This document shows, piece by piece, positions 54,701-56,505 of a stretch of 64,000 nt of DNA (its first letter is position 1; every line of letters starts with the position of its first letter). The stretch covers positions 6,086,001 through 6,150,000 of the forward strand of contig JAPYXD010000308.1 of NCBI GenBank assembly GCA_030998225.1, read 5' to 3'. This stretch comes from Diplolepis rosae. Taxonomy: Eukaryota > Arthropoda > Insecta > Hymenoptera > Diplolepididae. Below the pieces are notes generated by a model. The model ran no database searches. It saw only the letters and a program-made list of their open reading frames with translations, and had not been told where the DNA came from. The translations under genes and the position numbers were made by a program.

Positions 54701-55009
54701 TTGGATACACCTTTGAGGTGTAAAATTTGCCATGCATCTCTTAAAACTAAGTATATAATGAAATGCCACATGGATAAGCACAAAGGAGTGAAAAATGCCT
54801 TTGCTTGTGACAAATGCAAGATGAAGTTCGATAAATGCTGGAAGTTTGAAGAACATAAAAAAAAACATGACCCTCAAGTTGATTATGATCGGCCTTATGC
54901 TTGTGCAGTTTGCAAGAGCAGATTTTTGTTAGAAACTGCTTTAAAGAGGCATTATCTTAGGGAACATTGTACCTGTGTCACAAGTGGAAAGAAAAAACCG
55001 CGAGAATGA
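4401..55009 (+). CDS. THAP-ZAD-C2H2 zinc-finger protein (six-exon gene, 965 aa predicted)
   Basis: Probable DNA-binding nuclear regulator. The coding join is 4401-4495, 13729-13924, 14522-14692, 46321-46476, 46552-46823 and 53002-55009. All introns start GT and end AG, and phases match (2, 0, 0, 0, 2). Seen: a THAP C2CH finger at residues 1-90 (C6, C11, C59, H62, W36, and a YPIPTRF ending where the family has AVPT); a ZAD at about 120-195 with C123/C126 and C168/C171; an acidic, Asn-rich linker at 207-296 including the sumoylation-like motif IKME; then 13 C2H2 fingers at about 352-960. Known: THAP domains bind DNA, often in transposon-derived proteins; ZAD domains mediate dimerisation of insect zinc-finger factors. 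Having both in one chain is unusual. The start is the first ATG directly before the THAP cysteines. Introns total about 47 kb and hold nearly all the transposons. No frameshift or stop was found in the exons. Not confirmed by RNA data. Confidence 0.85.
4496..7269. other. First part of intron 1, no gene seen
   Basis: This AT-rich intronic DNA shows no convincing ORF. It contains one strong short hairpin near 4609-4669 (separate entry). Weakly repeated phrases such as CCTAATAGGC recur near 5035-5050 and 5395-5405, which may be decayed repeat DNA. Confidence 0.5.
4609..4669. other. Imperfect 61-nt hairpin in intron 1
   Basis: AGCGTCTGGATCGAATA pairs with TATTTGATCCAGACGCT, with one G-U wobble. 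The inner segments GCGAGTGC and GCATTCGT also pair, closing on a TTT loop with a two-base bulge. On RNA of either strand this would form a long stem. It could be a tiny MITE or a miRNA-like precursor. The three-base loop is small for a conventional pre-miRNA, so function is unproven. Confidence 0.5.
7270..8030. repeat. About 125-bp tandem repeat with inverted copies
   Basis: Three plus-oriented units begin near 7319, 7444 and 7574 with the shared phrase GGATTTGATTGAAAATTGG or variants, followed by GGTACTAAGGGGTT and a GCTGAATACGAATT block; the spacing is about 125-130 bp. From about 7850 to 8010 two units run in the opposite direction (CCCCTAGTACCAATTTCC, CCCCTTAGTACCAATTTCC). It is non-coding dispersed satellite-like DNA; open frames here are accidental. 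Confidence 0.75.
8035..8610 (-). pseudogene. Mariner transposase remnant, C-terminal half
   Basis: Read on the minus strand, the frames encode mariner-type motifs in order: a segment with AlaArgGln..LeuIleIlePheDCEG near 8595-8520, HHDNAPAH with the second catalytic Asp near 8410, YSPDITPCDF with the third catalytic Asp region near 8320, and the end WKHRWERVVQSNRDYFEG before a stop near 8070. The frame is interrupted between about 8520 and 8480. The N-terminal HTH half is missing. The right-hand transposon end lies at about 8040 (TACGAGGTATGTCCGAAAAG), which resembles a mariner terminal repeat. This is a dead copy. Confidence 0.8.
8830..9095 (+). pseudogene. R1-like non-LTR retrotransposon, reverse transcriptase fragment
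   Basis: The frame from about 8878 encodes FEELILQRFRRHLTGENS and then DNQFCFHGGRPTVNAIQWVV. This matches the conserved block of R1/Jockey-group reverse transcriptases (usually DNQFGFRxGRSTxDAI). Both ends are missing, and the GFR motif is mutated. Only a short internal piece survives, so it is a fossil. Confidence 0.7.
9303..9765 (+). pseudogene. Mariner remnant, 5' end and HTH region
   Basis: The left terminus TCAGGTGTACAAATAA follows a TA at 9301-9302 and resembles the terminus of the mariner at 15478. Downstream, starting at the ATG near 9477, the frames encode SRFKPNKRHLWEL, a stop, then YFFNLKKSAAEVHR and FQKFKNGEFDIEDKERCGR, the mariner N-terminal HTH (FQRFKSGDFDxEDKxRxGRP type). The coding region is broken by stops and a frameshift. 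The rest is replaced near 9766 by a hairpin-rich element. Confidence 0.75.
9766..11192. mobile_element. Hairpin-rich non-autonomous element with tandem repeats
   Basis: The left end has ACATTCTCATTG and the right end TGATGAGAATGT, a short inverted pair that also occurs at 10094. The left 150 bp is a run of short perfect hairpins whose loops are TTCG or similar (CCCGCTTCGCGGG, GCGCGCTTCGCGCGC, GCGCGCCTAGGGCGCGC). The middle is a diverged repeat of about 120-130 bp (phrases such as TTTTTCGTATCTC, AAAATGGAATTTT and AAAATTTGTAGA recur). The right part has a (CAGA)n run near 11054 followed by TTTCTGACTCAGGGGGTCTC. It appears inserted into the mariner at 9303. No transposase is seen; a Helitron-like origin is possible but unproven. 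Confidence 0.55.
11390..11745 (-). pseudogene. Mariner transposase remnant
   Basis: On the minus strand, near 11720-11620, the translation reads EVMLYVWWDWKGIFHYELLP, then GQTINSVLYCEQLGRL. This is the conserved central block of mariner transposases (VMLSVWWDWKGxxxFELLPxxxTINS). It is followed by stops and small deletions, and the HQDNARPH block is missing. Probably a cecropia-type mariner; the subfamily assignment is tentative. Confidence 0.75.
11850..12350 (-). pseudogene. R1-like LINE, reverse transcriptase palm/thumb fragment
   Basis: Two overlapping minus-strand frames encode consecutive reverse-transcriptase blocks: SIDIRNAFNTTRW (palm, IDIxNAFNSxxW), then after a frameshift IIGFADDALVVCAAEDV, which holds the catalytic FADD box, and INGSLWRIKRWLDSRSLKMA (thumb). 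R1-clade LINEs have this FADD pattern. The fragment has a frameshift near 12200 and no endonuclease or ORF1 attached, so it is a dead fragment in intron 1. Confidence 0.8.
12351..13728. other. Last part of intron 1, no gene seen
   Basis: This is mostly AT-rich DNA. The stretch from about 12940 to 13380 is less AT-rich and has words reminiscent of the tandem repeat at 7270 (CCGAATTCACGGTCA, GCGACCAAAATTTAGG), so it may be decayed copies. The polypyrimidine stretch and acceptor of exon 2 lie at its end. Confidence 0.4.
13729..13924 (+). CDS. Exon 2: rest of the THAP domain
   Basis: The acceptor is GTTTACAG|T and the donor CAG|GTAAAT. Joined to exon 1, the exon completes Leu32 and continues through W36, then LCAEHF (C59, H62 of the zinc site) and finally YPIPTRF at residues 84-90. 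The 196 bases restore phase 0. An open frame upstream of the acceptor is intronic read-through. Confidence 0.85.
14522..14692 (+). CDS. Exon 3: first half of the ZAD domain
   Basis: The acceptor is TTTTAG|AAT and the donor GGA|GTAAGT, giving 57 codons in phase 0. It encodes KICRLCSFLKP with C123 and C126, the first zinc pair of a ZAD. An internal ATG at 14561 (residue 111), 12 residues before the first cysteine, sits where many ZAD proteins start. This could be an alternative start for a ZAD-only isoform. Confidence 0.85.
14693..15477. other. Start of intron 3
   Basis: No gene was seen. Two short imperfect copies of a phrase (AAGAAAGCACCCTGATT and AAAAAAGCACCCTGATT, near 14776-14852) resemble the transposon 3' region found near 27195-27303 and 32335-32450, so this may be a relic of that family. 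Confidence 0.4.
15478..16257 (+). mobile_element. Internally deleted mariner element with both TIRs
   Basis: The element is flanked by TA at 15476-15477 and 16258-16259. The termini TCAGGTGTACAAGTATGAAA and its near-perfect inverse (CTTGTACACCTGG at the right end) define it. At 780 bp it is far shorter than a full mariner of about 1.3 kb. The N-terminal HTH starts at the ATG at 15651 (phrases YQLKKSALEAHRML and QCNEWFNKF). It then jumps to the C-terminal part with NAPAHRTKK in a shifted frame, YSPDLAPSDYHLF with the third catalytic Asp, and LPERWEKCMASNGHYFED before the stop at 16184. The middle, including the first catalytic Asp, is deleted. It is non-autonomous. Confidence 0.88.
16352..16690 (-). 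pseudogene. SWIM-type zinc-finger fragment of a transposon protein
   Basis: The 110-codon minus-strand frame contains CDCANGNRIVGCCSHVAAIV, which fits the SWIM pattern CxC...CxH. Related SWIM tails occur in insect and cnidarian multi-copy transposon-like proteins, so this is probably the C-terminal part of a DDE transposon protein rather than a host gene. There is no start with upstream domains and no visible partner. The region upstream of the motif (higher coordinates) is low-complexity Lys/Phe-rich and may not belong. Confidence 0.55.
17340..17925 (+). pseudogene. Unrecognised split ORF, gag-like candidate
   Basis: A 106-codon frame starting ATGATGGC ends with a stop at 17660, and the next frame region (17660-17923) continues with a charged, Glu/Lys-rich helical sequence (phrases NLELEKNIRDLESKV and the acidic LNEENARYETLDN). 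The heptad-like pattern suggests a coiled coil. The less AT-biased codon use stands out from the flanks and resembles the Ty3/gypsy pol at 28.7 kb, so this may be a retrotransposon gag N-terminus. I do not recognise a specific family; a host exon is less likely because of the break. Confidence 0.35.
17926..19640. other. AT-rich intronic stretch with a solitary TIR copy
   Basis: No gene was seen. At 18655-18727 is a sequence with CTTGAAATGATAGAAAAACT, GAGAGACCTGATTTTTGG and AACTACC, clearly a relative of the 60-bp terminal repeats of the element at 56511-58879. Its opposite end was not found. Confidence 0.5.
19645..20020. repeat. GC-rich hairpin cluster and long inverted repeat
   Basis: At 19650-19735 short perfect stems with TTCG/TCCG loops follow one another (GGGGGCTGAGCTCCCC, CAGGGGCTTCGCCCCCTG, GGGGCTCCGCCCC). 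At 19905-20015 a longer imperfect hairpin pairs TTTTGGGACTCGACCAATGT with ACATTGGTCCTCGCCCCAAA, enclosing GCGCGCCTTCGGCGCGC-like inner stems. These are non-coding and probably parts of non-autonomous elements like the one at 9766. Confidence 0.6.
20440..21010 (-). mobile_element. LTR-like GC-rich fragment, related to the gypsy LTR at 35 kb
   Basis: Three copies of a phrase ATGAGGGCACCCAT or ATGGGGGCACCTAT occur near 20617, 20754 and 20819. The segment CGATCATGGGGGCACC..ATCGGT resembles the tandem units at 35150-35520 in the same orientation. A TATA-like CTTTTATACTG lies near 20933. It is best read as a solo or truncated LTR of a Ty3/gypsy element on the minus strand. The boundaries are guesses. 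Confidence 0.4.
21096..21722 (+). pseudogene. DDE-type transposon protein remnant (N-terminal zinc region)
   Basis: The frame 21102-21461 encodes RICLNCDRRI and then SCMFCNRMQDVTRL, two CxxC pairs that could form a zinc site, followed by VKCRVSVFVKQQNLR. In shifted frames the following sequence reads FYNRPYRLSGVHF, LRELSKIDKPDFN and RDLYTYCDAVCD. This run of blocks resembles uncharacterised multi-copy insect proteins that carry DDE transposase domains; the assignment is from memory of the pattern. Several frameshifts and a stop make it non-functional. The SWIM fragment at 16352 could be the other end of the same family. Confidence 0.5.
21789..21820 (+). ncRNA. Hammerhead-ribozyme-like core
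   Basis: CTGAAGA at 21789-21795 is followed by a short stem (AGAC with GTCT around ATATT) and GAAAC at 21814-21818, then GTT. This is the order of the hammerhead catalytic core: CUGANGA, stem II, GAAA. Helix III would be only A-U and C-G pairs. Similar minimal motifs are known from Penelope-like and other retroelements. Probably a relic of an element end. Confidence 0.4.
22401..22628. mobile_element. MITE enclosing a tRNA-like sequence
   Basis: The inverted termini are AATTTAATATTAAAGAATTT at the left and the matching ATTCTTTAAATATTGAATT at the right. They extend about 55 bp inward through CTGTGGAAAAAAAGACGCTT and its inverse CGTCTTTTGTTCCACAG. The interior holds the tRNA-like segment described separately. 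No ORF is present. Confidence 0.75.
22453..22523 (-). ncRNA. tRNA-like sequence inside the MITE (not a functional tRNA)
   Basis: On the minus strand the segment shows a D arm (GCTC..GAGC with the A-box word TAGCTCAGTGGTTAGAGC), an anticodon-like arm with loop CCGGCAA (GGC in the anticodon position) and a perfect T arm (CTGGGTTTGAATCCCAG). The acceptor ends do not pair and position 33 is C instead of U. It is therefore a tRNA-derived or tRNA-mimicking sequence with intact pol III promoter boxes rather than a working tRNA-Ala. Confidence 0.6.
22901..23200 (-). pseudogene. Unclear minus-strand fragment, possibly gypsy-related
   Basis: Minus-strand frames give LEHVLKHLKKADIF and then ANALEDFPALKEE in another frame. 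The order is vaguely like the reverse transcriptase region of Ty3/gypsy elements (a helix ending in LKKA, then ALxDFPxP). The match is weak and frameshifted. It lies downstream, on the same strand, of the gypsy remnant at 24.2-26.7 kb. Confidence 0.2.
23756..24301. mobile_element. TIR element with CACGGAGAAA ends
   Basis: The left end TACACGGAGAAAAAAATCTA and right end AGATTTTTTTCTCCGTGTA are inverted copies, with the similarity extending to ACTATTATAGT on both sides. Inside, GGTTGTAAGAGAACTCATAC with the following bases is duplicated directly (near 23965 and 24064). No transposase is present. It lies against, or inside, the 3' part of the minus-strand gypsy integrase at 24302. Confidence 0.75.
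24674..24794. repeat. AT-rich microsatellite
   Basis: A run of (TA)n, (TATG)n and then (TTA)n repeats separates the integrase core from the MITE at 24796. It is expected to be length-polymorphic. Confidence 0.85.
24796..24968. mobile_element. Short MITE, about 170 bp
   Basis: The termini AAGGTGGGCATTGAATG-like (left) and CATTTAATGCCCACCTT (right) are inverted copies. The similarity continues inward (CATTGAAAT with ATTTCAATG, and GAATCGAGAA with TTCTCGATTC), so the whole element folds on itself. Confidence 0.8.
25535..25633 (-). mobile_element. Mariner end fragment
   Basis: On the minus strand the sequence from 25633 reads TTGGGTTGGCAGCAAAGTCA, then TTTCGCTTTTTTCCGCTAGA. This closely resembles the common hymenopteran mariner terminal repeat beginning TTGGGTTGGCA. 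Only about 100 bp remains, inserted where the gypsy reverse transcriptase should be. Confidence 0.6.
26687..27090. repeat. Dispersed repeat, copy 1, with poly-C tract
   Basis: It begins ACACGGTGATCCATTTTAA and contains GACCAGGACCGAGGGGGACA and TGACTGCGGATTTGAAAAGA. The same sequence occurs in reverse orientation at about 35940-36279. A run of 20 C bases lies at 27066-27085. Non-coding. Confidence 0.8.
27140..28085 (-). pseudogene. DDE transposase remnant with N-terminal HTH (Tc1/mariner-like group)
   Basis: The minus-strand start at 28085 gives MADYLPSEIVDMILILGECH and a segment ending RRHPTNLTT, an HTH region often called DUF4817 in insects. Further down come QMVQNDPSFFRYVLFSNESK (first catalytic acidic block), NPHWYRPMDYQTQWSV, GIVNGYLIGPYCFDGN and WLQQDGAPPHF (second catalytic Asp block). 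After the FALIVR segment at about 27306 the frame joins non-coding 3' sequence, so the C-terminal third is deleted. A stop near 27893 separates the two parts. The inverted copy of its 3' tail lies at 32335-32450. Confidence 0.75.
28090..28590. other. AT-rich gap between two elements
   Basis: No gene was seen. It separates the minus-strand transposase remnant from the plus-strand Ty3/gypsy element, and the 5' LTR of that element was not recognisable in it. Confidence 0.4.
28600..31677 (+). pseudogene. Ty3/gypsy pol (protease, RT, RNase H, integrase), broken
   Basis: Plus-strand pol of a Ty3/gypsy retrotransposon. Seen in order: protease with MDTGSDISFI at 28746; linker; reverse transcriptase with TTINLKNGFFHVP, LKMPFGICNASAVFQR and the catalytic YIDD box near 29670; RNase H with ELHTDACQIGYGAV (30100) and SSYELEVLAIIEALK; a linker; integrase with YHVDNLGPLE (first Asp near 30870), IISDRGTAFTS (second Asp near 31050), RANGQVERLNRTI (catalytic Glu) and a C-terminal KYKVGDIVAILR block ending at 31677. 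In-frame stops occur near 29223, 29388, 29720 and 30666, and frames shift near 30800 and 31430. No gag or 5' LTR was found, so the copy cannot move on its own. Confidence 0.9.
31728..31925 (+). repeat. Probable 3' LTR of the gypsy element at 28.6 kb
   Basis: The stretch begins TGTAGGACTGAGTTTG about 50 bp after the integrase stop and may end at TTGAACA. It contains AATAAA near 31880, as expected for an LTR. A purine-rich segment with GGATGGCCGAA precedes it. Without a second LTR to compare, the ends are estimates. Confidence 0.45.
32130..32455 (+). pseudogene. C-terminal tail and 3' region of a DDE transposon
   Basis: The plus frame near 32138-32280 gives LMEKFRRACAAISRKTLLKT and RRLRLCLQANGKHFEQLL, then a stop. 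This matches the C-terminal end expected for the transposase at 27140-28085. The following 32335-32450 is an inverted copy of 27195-27303 (shared GGAAACAGAACTTACTACGT). Two inverted copies of the same family therefore flank the gypsy element at 28.6 kb. Confidence 0.65.
32456..35010 (-). pseudogene. Ty3/gypsy pol, minus strand, GC-rich
   Basis: On the minus strand from 35004: a truncated protease tail (TYDVLLGMDILAPLG near 34770), then reverse transcriptase with PTPIRQRYRPRNPATQR, FCFDFRRLNKVSKKDAYPLP, SIDLKNGYWHVPL, VMPFGLHAATPSFQRL and the catalytic YLDD near 34040. RNase H follows (LVLQTDARMEGLGAVLS near 33610; YRKGTDNLVADALSR near 33360), then integrase (CLSCQKHK zinc end, VSVDLIGPLPRS first Asp near 32895, TIVSDNGLQF second Asp near 32720). 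The integrase ends at a stop near 32612 before its Glu region is complete, and frames shift near 34030, 33720 and 33410. Gag and the protease active site are missing. About 90 bp near 32460-32560 with an inverted AATAAA may be the remaining 3' LTR edge. Confidence 0.88.
35011..35870 (-). repeat. Gypsy 5' LTR/leader with 120-130-bp tandem repeats
   Basis: Three tandem units share CGTGGGCCGATCATGGAAAC or a close variant at 35221, 35351 and 35471. Beyond them, at 35540-35620, GGTAAGTATGTC and GGTAGGTACGTC alternate. On the minus strand a TATA-like CTATAAGTGC lies near 35750. The segment abuts the 5' side of the minus-strand pol, so it is read as the 5' LTR and leader. Frames across the repeat (RWMGVSMIGPRVSGVV repeated) are probably not translated. 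Confidence 0.55.
35870..36279. repeat. Dispersed repeat, copy 2 (inverted to 26687-27090)
   Basis: In the region ending TTAAAATGGGTCACCGTGTA at 36279, the reverse complement matches 26687-26995 through several diagnostic words (TTTTGACTGCGGATTTG, GGTCTTACCTCCATTTGACC inverted). It contains further TGACCTTGAAAATTGA words near 35877 and 36127. Confidence 0.75.
36430..37590 (-). pseudogene. R1-like LINE ORF2 part: endonuclease and broken downstream frames
   Basis: On the minus strand from 37584 the frame shows an AP-endonuclease domain: VKFLQLNLGRGKGAPDLL (start motif), LLISEQHKW (catalytic Glu), RSLIAGDFNSKSPEWGE (the GDFN box) and RRGILVGEMVARNDLIVLN. The frame breaks after the histidine block at a poly-G run (37037-37048 on the plus strand). 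Beyond, at 36863-36450, small pieces such as PLLCEAWKKAKSA and VEKDPWGLAFKIVTKRLVTRR fit the linker before the reverse transcriptase, but the RT itself is absent. The insertion is therefore internally or 3' truncated. Confidence 0.8.
37591..38560 (-). pseudogene. R1-like LINE ORF1 (gag-like, zinc knuckles)
   Basis: The frame starting at 38555 gives about 178 residues (SESIRGPLTGFLMPNEQIRS and so on) to a Lys-rich run near 38030. It continues in another frame with RSGDAIRVSAKDGESYTKIL and, near 37690-37620, CWRCGGASHVAKECKAPPRC, a CCHC knuckle followed by a second Cys-rich motif. This is the layout of R1-clade ORF1. The poly-Lys/A run and a 14-base G run (37778-37791 on plus) are the frame breaks. 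ORF2 follows directly on the same strand. Confidence 0.8.
38561..39415. other. LINE 5' UTR, then AT-rich intron
   Basis: The GC-rich DNA from 38561 to about 38835 belongs with the minus-strand LINE, as its probable 5' UTR. After that comes AT-rich intronic DNA to 39415 without a recognisable gene. Confidence 0.45.
39418..39640. mobile_element. MITE, about 220 bp
   Basis: The inverted termini contain AATAGTAGTTTAATTTTTTA with AAAGAATGAAACTACTAATA, ACAATTTTCGCATGTTTGC with GCAAACATGCGAAAATTGT, and CTCAGTGAAAAAATGTGGAA with its inverse. Each arm is about 65 bp. No ORF. Confidence 0.85.
39900..40725 (+). pseudogene. Mariner transposase remnant, internally deleted
   Basis: Plus-strand pieces in order: EIIDKIHDLVLNDHRLKVRE and ISETVNISMRRVWHIL (HTH), MRKLSAIWVPRLLTADHKWD (linker), YVTVDET then a stop (first catalytic Asp), WTEPGESAPKKRR, VFGTHMVYGI where the second Asp block is deleted, YSPDLAPSDHFLFPNMKTWL (third Asp region), GGKRFSSNEE and a C-terminal end at 40658. 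Stops lie near 40208 and 40277. The downstream sequence GACGGACTTATTGAACAGCC (40702-40721) resembles a mariner terminal repeat. Confidence 0.85.
40726..41560. other. AT-rich intronic stretch, no gene seen
   Basis: Simple AT-rich DNA. No open frame, repeat structure or splice-like exon was recognised. Confidence 0.45.
41565..42845 (-). pseudogene. Non-LTR retrotransposon remnant (endonuclease start and upstream)
   Basis: The minus-strand frame 41783-41565 gives VPVFQINLQHSRGASANL and CISLIQEPWIFKG, which is the start of an AP-like endonuclease (QxNLxHxxxA...LIQEPW), typical of Jockey/I-group LINEs. Upstream on the same strand (41800-42845) is a GC-rich region of broken frames that is probably the ORF1 region or leader; I see no clear zinc knuckle. 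The element is truncated within the endonuclease at about 41565. Confidence 0.55.
42880..43375 (+). pseudogene. hAT transposase C-terminal remnant
   Basis: After a 67-codon frame at 42918, the translation near 43120-43370 gives ECLSTKRADYEDIFTWWEVH, a segment ending GKYFLSTLATSVPTEKIFFR, then RKYRNKLNA. This is the hAT dimerisation block (WWxxH..., ATSVPSER...RNRL). It has stops before and after, and the DDE core is missing. The MITE at 43380 follows at once. Confidence 0.7.
43384..43527. mobile_element. Short MITE with CCCTCGTGAAAA ends
   Basis: The left end CCCTCGTGAAAATAAATACC and right end GGTATTTTTTTTCACGAGGG are inverted copies, and TACCACTTTTAGATCA also has an inverted partner (TGATCTAAAAGTAGTC). 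It is about 145 bp and non-coding. Confidence 0.85.
43540..43764 (-). pseudogene. DDE transposase fragment
   Basis: The 74-codon minus-strand frame includes YFIQDVATPHRTQKVF, resembling the second catalytic block of Tc1/mariner-like DDE transposases (QQDGATPHRTxxV). It is bounded by unrelated DNA on both sides and is a short fossil. Confidence 0.6.
43900..44690. repeat. Foldback repeat, about 0.8 kb
   Basis: The arms pair around a spacer near 44295-44330. CCTGCCCGTCACCTTTCATT pairs with AATGGAAGGTGACAGGTCAG, GCCAGTAGGAAACT with AGTTTCCTACTGGC, CCCACAACCATC with GATGGTTGTGGG, and AATTTCTTAAAATAAACGA with TCGTTTATTTTAAGAAATT. Each arm contains a hammerhead-like core, better preserved on the left arm (minus strand). 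Confidence 0.8.
44179..44217 (-). ncRNA. Hammerhead-like core in the foldback arm
   Basis: On the minus strand TTTGAAGA is followed by a stem (GGTG with CACC) and GAAAC. The order matches the hammerhead core, but C3 of CUGANGA is U here, so catalysis is doubtful. Probably a decayed copy. Confidence 0.3.
45287..45533. repeat. Two-copy tandem duplication, period 124 bp
   Basis: Units start GTTCGCGTTCTGCCATTGAT at 45287 and 45411 and share GCAATTTGGCATCC and TTGCGGTCGGTTCGTGTGGA. They are nearly identical, so the duplication is recent. Each ends TTATCCGGTTTT. Confidence 0.9.
45711..45743 (+). ncRNA. Hammerhead-ribozyme-like core
   Basis: CTGAAGA at 45711-45717 is followed by an extra G, a stem GGCC/GGCC around a loop, and GAAAC at 45736-45740 then GTTT. 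It has the same layout as the copies at 21789 and 58619. No associated ORF was found nearby. Confidence 0.45.
46321..46476 (+). CDS. Exon 4: second half of the ZAD domain
   Basis: The acceptor TTTTTCAG|ATT and donor GAT|GTAAGT give 52 codons in phase 0. It encodes HICRTCAAKLLLIVETLEQF with C168 and C171, the second zinc pair and the long helix of the ZAD. It is separated from exon 3 by 31.6 kb. Confidence 0.85.
46552..46823 (+). CDS. Exon 5: acidic linker
   Basis: The acceptor TTTCGCAG|GAT and donor TATAT|GTAAGT give 90 codons plus two bases. The peptide is Asn-, Glu- and Ser-rich with VAIKMEVTDEENV, a sumoylation-like site with acidic tail, and a second IKKE. Such linkers join ZAD and finger arrays. 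The intron before it is only 75 bp. Confidence 0.85.
46824..47189. other. Start of intron 5
   Basis: AT-rich with no gene. The copia remnant begins somewhere near 47190; no LTR border was recognised. Confidence 0.4.
47190..47770 (+). pseudogene. Copia gag remnant
   Basis: The 160-codon frame at 47200-47682 reads VVIDELLAILLLYNLSDSFS, MLPTAMESQDELPATGILK and NTDQGAMYVKKQ, the layout of a copia gag (UBN2 type). Just beyond, YRCDRLGQN is a decayed CCHC knuckle. It continues at 49140 after a LINE insertion. Confidence 0.7.
47870..49080 (-). pseudogene. R1-like LINE ORF1 inserted in copia
   Basis: Minus-strand frames 49076-48528 and 48525-48217 encode a basic region (SKKEEEWVQVPIKKDLWKNK) and then VRRKKEVNRCFCCLGFGHSG, an R1-type zinc-knuckle block. 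On the minus strand the left end runs into an A-rich stretch near 47900-47870 (T-rich on plus), consistent with a poly(A) tail. Endonuclease and RT are absent. It splits the copia element. Confidence 0.65.
49140..50275 (+). pseudogene. Copia pol remnants (pre-integrase, RT end, RNase H)
   Basis: A copia-type pre-integrase zone (HLRTNLLSMSKITDRGVKVI, CHEKLGHLNERDL, HTDLCGPMRHSWF) ends at 49661. After a deletion come a basic linker (EEPRRARKRGATVSW) and a frame with YQSLIGALIFLAVSMRPDIA. It ends with an RNase H region reading WETRKQRTVALSSTEAE and LSEAKKEAVYLRGILEFIGV near 50100-50220. Stops and deletions are frequent, and the integrase and most of the RT are gone. Confidence 0.75.
50276..51112 (-). 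pseudogene. R1-like LINE 3' fragment (RT C-terminal domain with CCHC)
   Basis: An undamaged 209-codon minus-strand frame (51090-50461) holds the C-terminal part of an R1-clade ORF2: MVMRIVSAYRTVSSSAVLVL, SVPPIDLLAEERQ, WHGDQTGRWTHRLIPELATW, and the zinc motif with SGHGCFNAYLKRF and ENAEHTLFVC (CCHC order). The stop is at 50461 and a 3' UTR runs to about 50276. It is a typical 5'-truncated LINE insertion in the copia remnant, with intact coding, so fairly recent. Confidence 0.8.
51113..52360. other. AT-rich part of intron 5, no gene seen
   Basis: No open frame of interest. The first 200 bp may be the end of the copia element, but I could not identify an LTR. Confidence 0.4.
52361..52820. mobile_element. 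MITE, about 450 bp
   Basis: TCTAGAACAGACCTGCACAG near the left end pairs with CTGTGCAGGCCTGTTCAAGA at the right. Further in, CCAGATGTAGCACTTCC pairs with GGAAAGTGCTACATCTGG. No transposase. It lies 180 bp upstream of the acceptor of exon 6. Confidence 0.75.
53002..55009 (+). CDS. Exon 6: 13 C2H2 zinc fingers and stop
   Basis: The acceptor CTTCACAG|GAA joins phase 2 from exon 5. Thirteen C2H2 units can be counted, beginning CKKCGRIFTSKNFLLKHIEN and ending YACAVCKSRFLLETALKRHY. A roughly 150-residue acidic, finger-free spacer separates fingers 4 and 5. Linkers are not of the TGEKP type, as is common in ZAD proteins. The TGA stop is at 55007-55009. Confidence 0.92.
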
Positions 55010-55243
55010 GAGGACACATATGTTTTACATAAAAATTATTGCTATCATTTTTTCTAAAGTTTTTTCGCGATCACTTGAATAATTTCACGAAAAGCATATG
55101 TATAATACATGCCATAATTAGTTGTAAAGTATAATTATTCAAAAAAATTAAATTAACTAGACAAAATATTTCTCAAATTTTTTACGAGTTTAGACTTGAT
55201 TTATAGTTGTCTTCAAGAATATGGACAAGAAATACAAAGTCTG

Positions 55244-55269
55244 AATAAATAGTTGTGGTGCGAAATAAA
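55244..55269 (+). terminator. Polyadenylation signals of the zinc-finger gene
   Basis: AATAAA occurs at 55244-55249 and again at 55264-55269, 235-255 bp after the stop codon. This is a plausible 3' end for the transcript. Confidence 0.6.
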
Positions 55270-56505
55270 AACTTTTTAGATACAACTCGACTTGTCCATC
55301 AACGATGATCAATAAGCTTTTTCGCGCATTTTTTGACTTACTGGGTTGATCCAATAATTATTTGGGAAAAATGAAGAAATATAATATTTTCAGTTTTCGA
55401 GCAGTGACTATAAGTATCACGCCTAACAAGCATACTTAAACTTTATGGATGTGCAAAAAATTGCAACATGAAACATAGACTATCAATAAATTCAATACCA
55501 GGAAATCGAACTTTTCTTTATTTAATGTCGGATAGTCGCTGGATATCCATTTATATTATACAACTTATAGTTACTATAGGCTTAGTCTTAGACAAATTTT
55601 ATTTATTTACAATAATAAAATTAAGCTAAGCGTTGATTTGTACTATACAGAAAGACTTTTCATTTTCCTGCATCAGAATTTCCTTGTTCAGTAAATTTTT
55701 GATCATATCTGATATGGTCAGATGAGACATCACAATCATACTCAGATATATTTTATTGTAATGTCTTCTAATTTTACTGAATCAAGAAACAGAATATTCG
55801 AGGTTTGCAACATGTGGCTTGTGTAATTACAAAAATATTATGAATCTACTATAACAATGGACTCTGTTACGAACAAGCTGTATTTCACACAAAAGCTGAA
55901 GTAAATGTGAAAAGTTTATTTTCAGCTGTTGTAACCTGAGCATTTTTGTACGCTCAGCATACAGTCTGTTCCACAAGAAAAGGTACGCGGTTTCTCAGAA
56001 AGTTTCAAAGATTTTTATTCCTTTCTTTTATGTCCTGACTGTACGTTCGAAGGGCTACGGTGCAACCACCGATTCGTTTCAGTCTTGTTCAAAGTGTCAG
56101 ATATTACACAACATTTAGCCATGAGTGCTATCTAAGCTAAACGTTACGAAGCGGTTTTTTTTGTGAACCCATGCACGTGGACCACATTTTTCATACTCAG
56201 CTGCTGCCAAAGTGCTTCAAAAGTCTAAGCACTTCGTGCAAATATGAGTAGAGCGGTATACGCTCTGTGCGTGACTGCAGCGCCATAGCATGAGTGAACT
56301 AAAGGAGGCTGTTCGAGAACTTTTGCAATGTATTATAATGGGACTTAGTTATAAAAATGTTTATTATCAATAAAAAAACAAAAAAACACAATTTAGTTCA
56401 CTTTGAAATTCAATTGTTTTTCCTTGTGAAGTATTTGTGTGAAATCAGCAGTAAAAAGTAAGTATTTTCCATAATAAAAATGATATAGAAACCAGTAAAT
56501 ATAAG
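55270..56505. other. Downstream intergenic DNA
   Basis: AT-rich to about 55940, then a less AT-rich block from 55950 to 56330 without a readable protein. That block could be a decayed Tc1-like transposon, but I found neither catalytic motifs nor paired ends. Confidence 0.35.
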
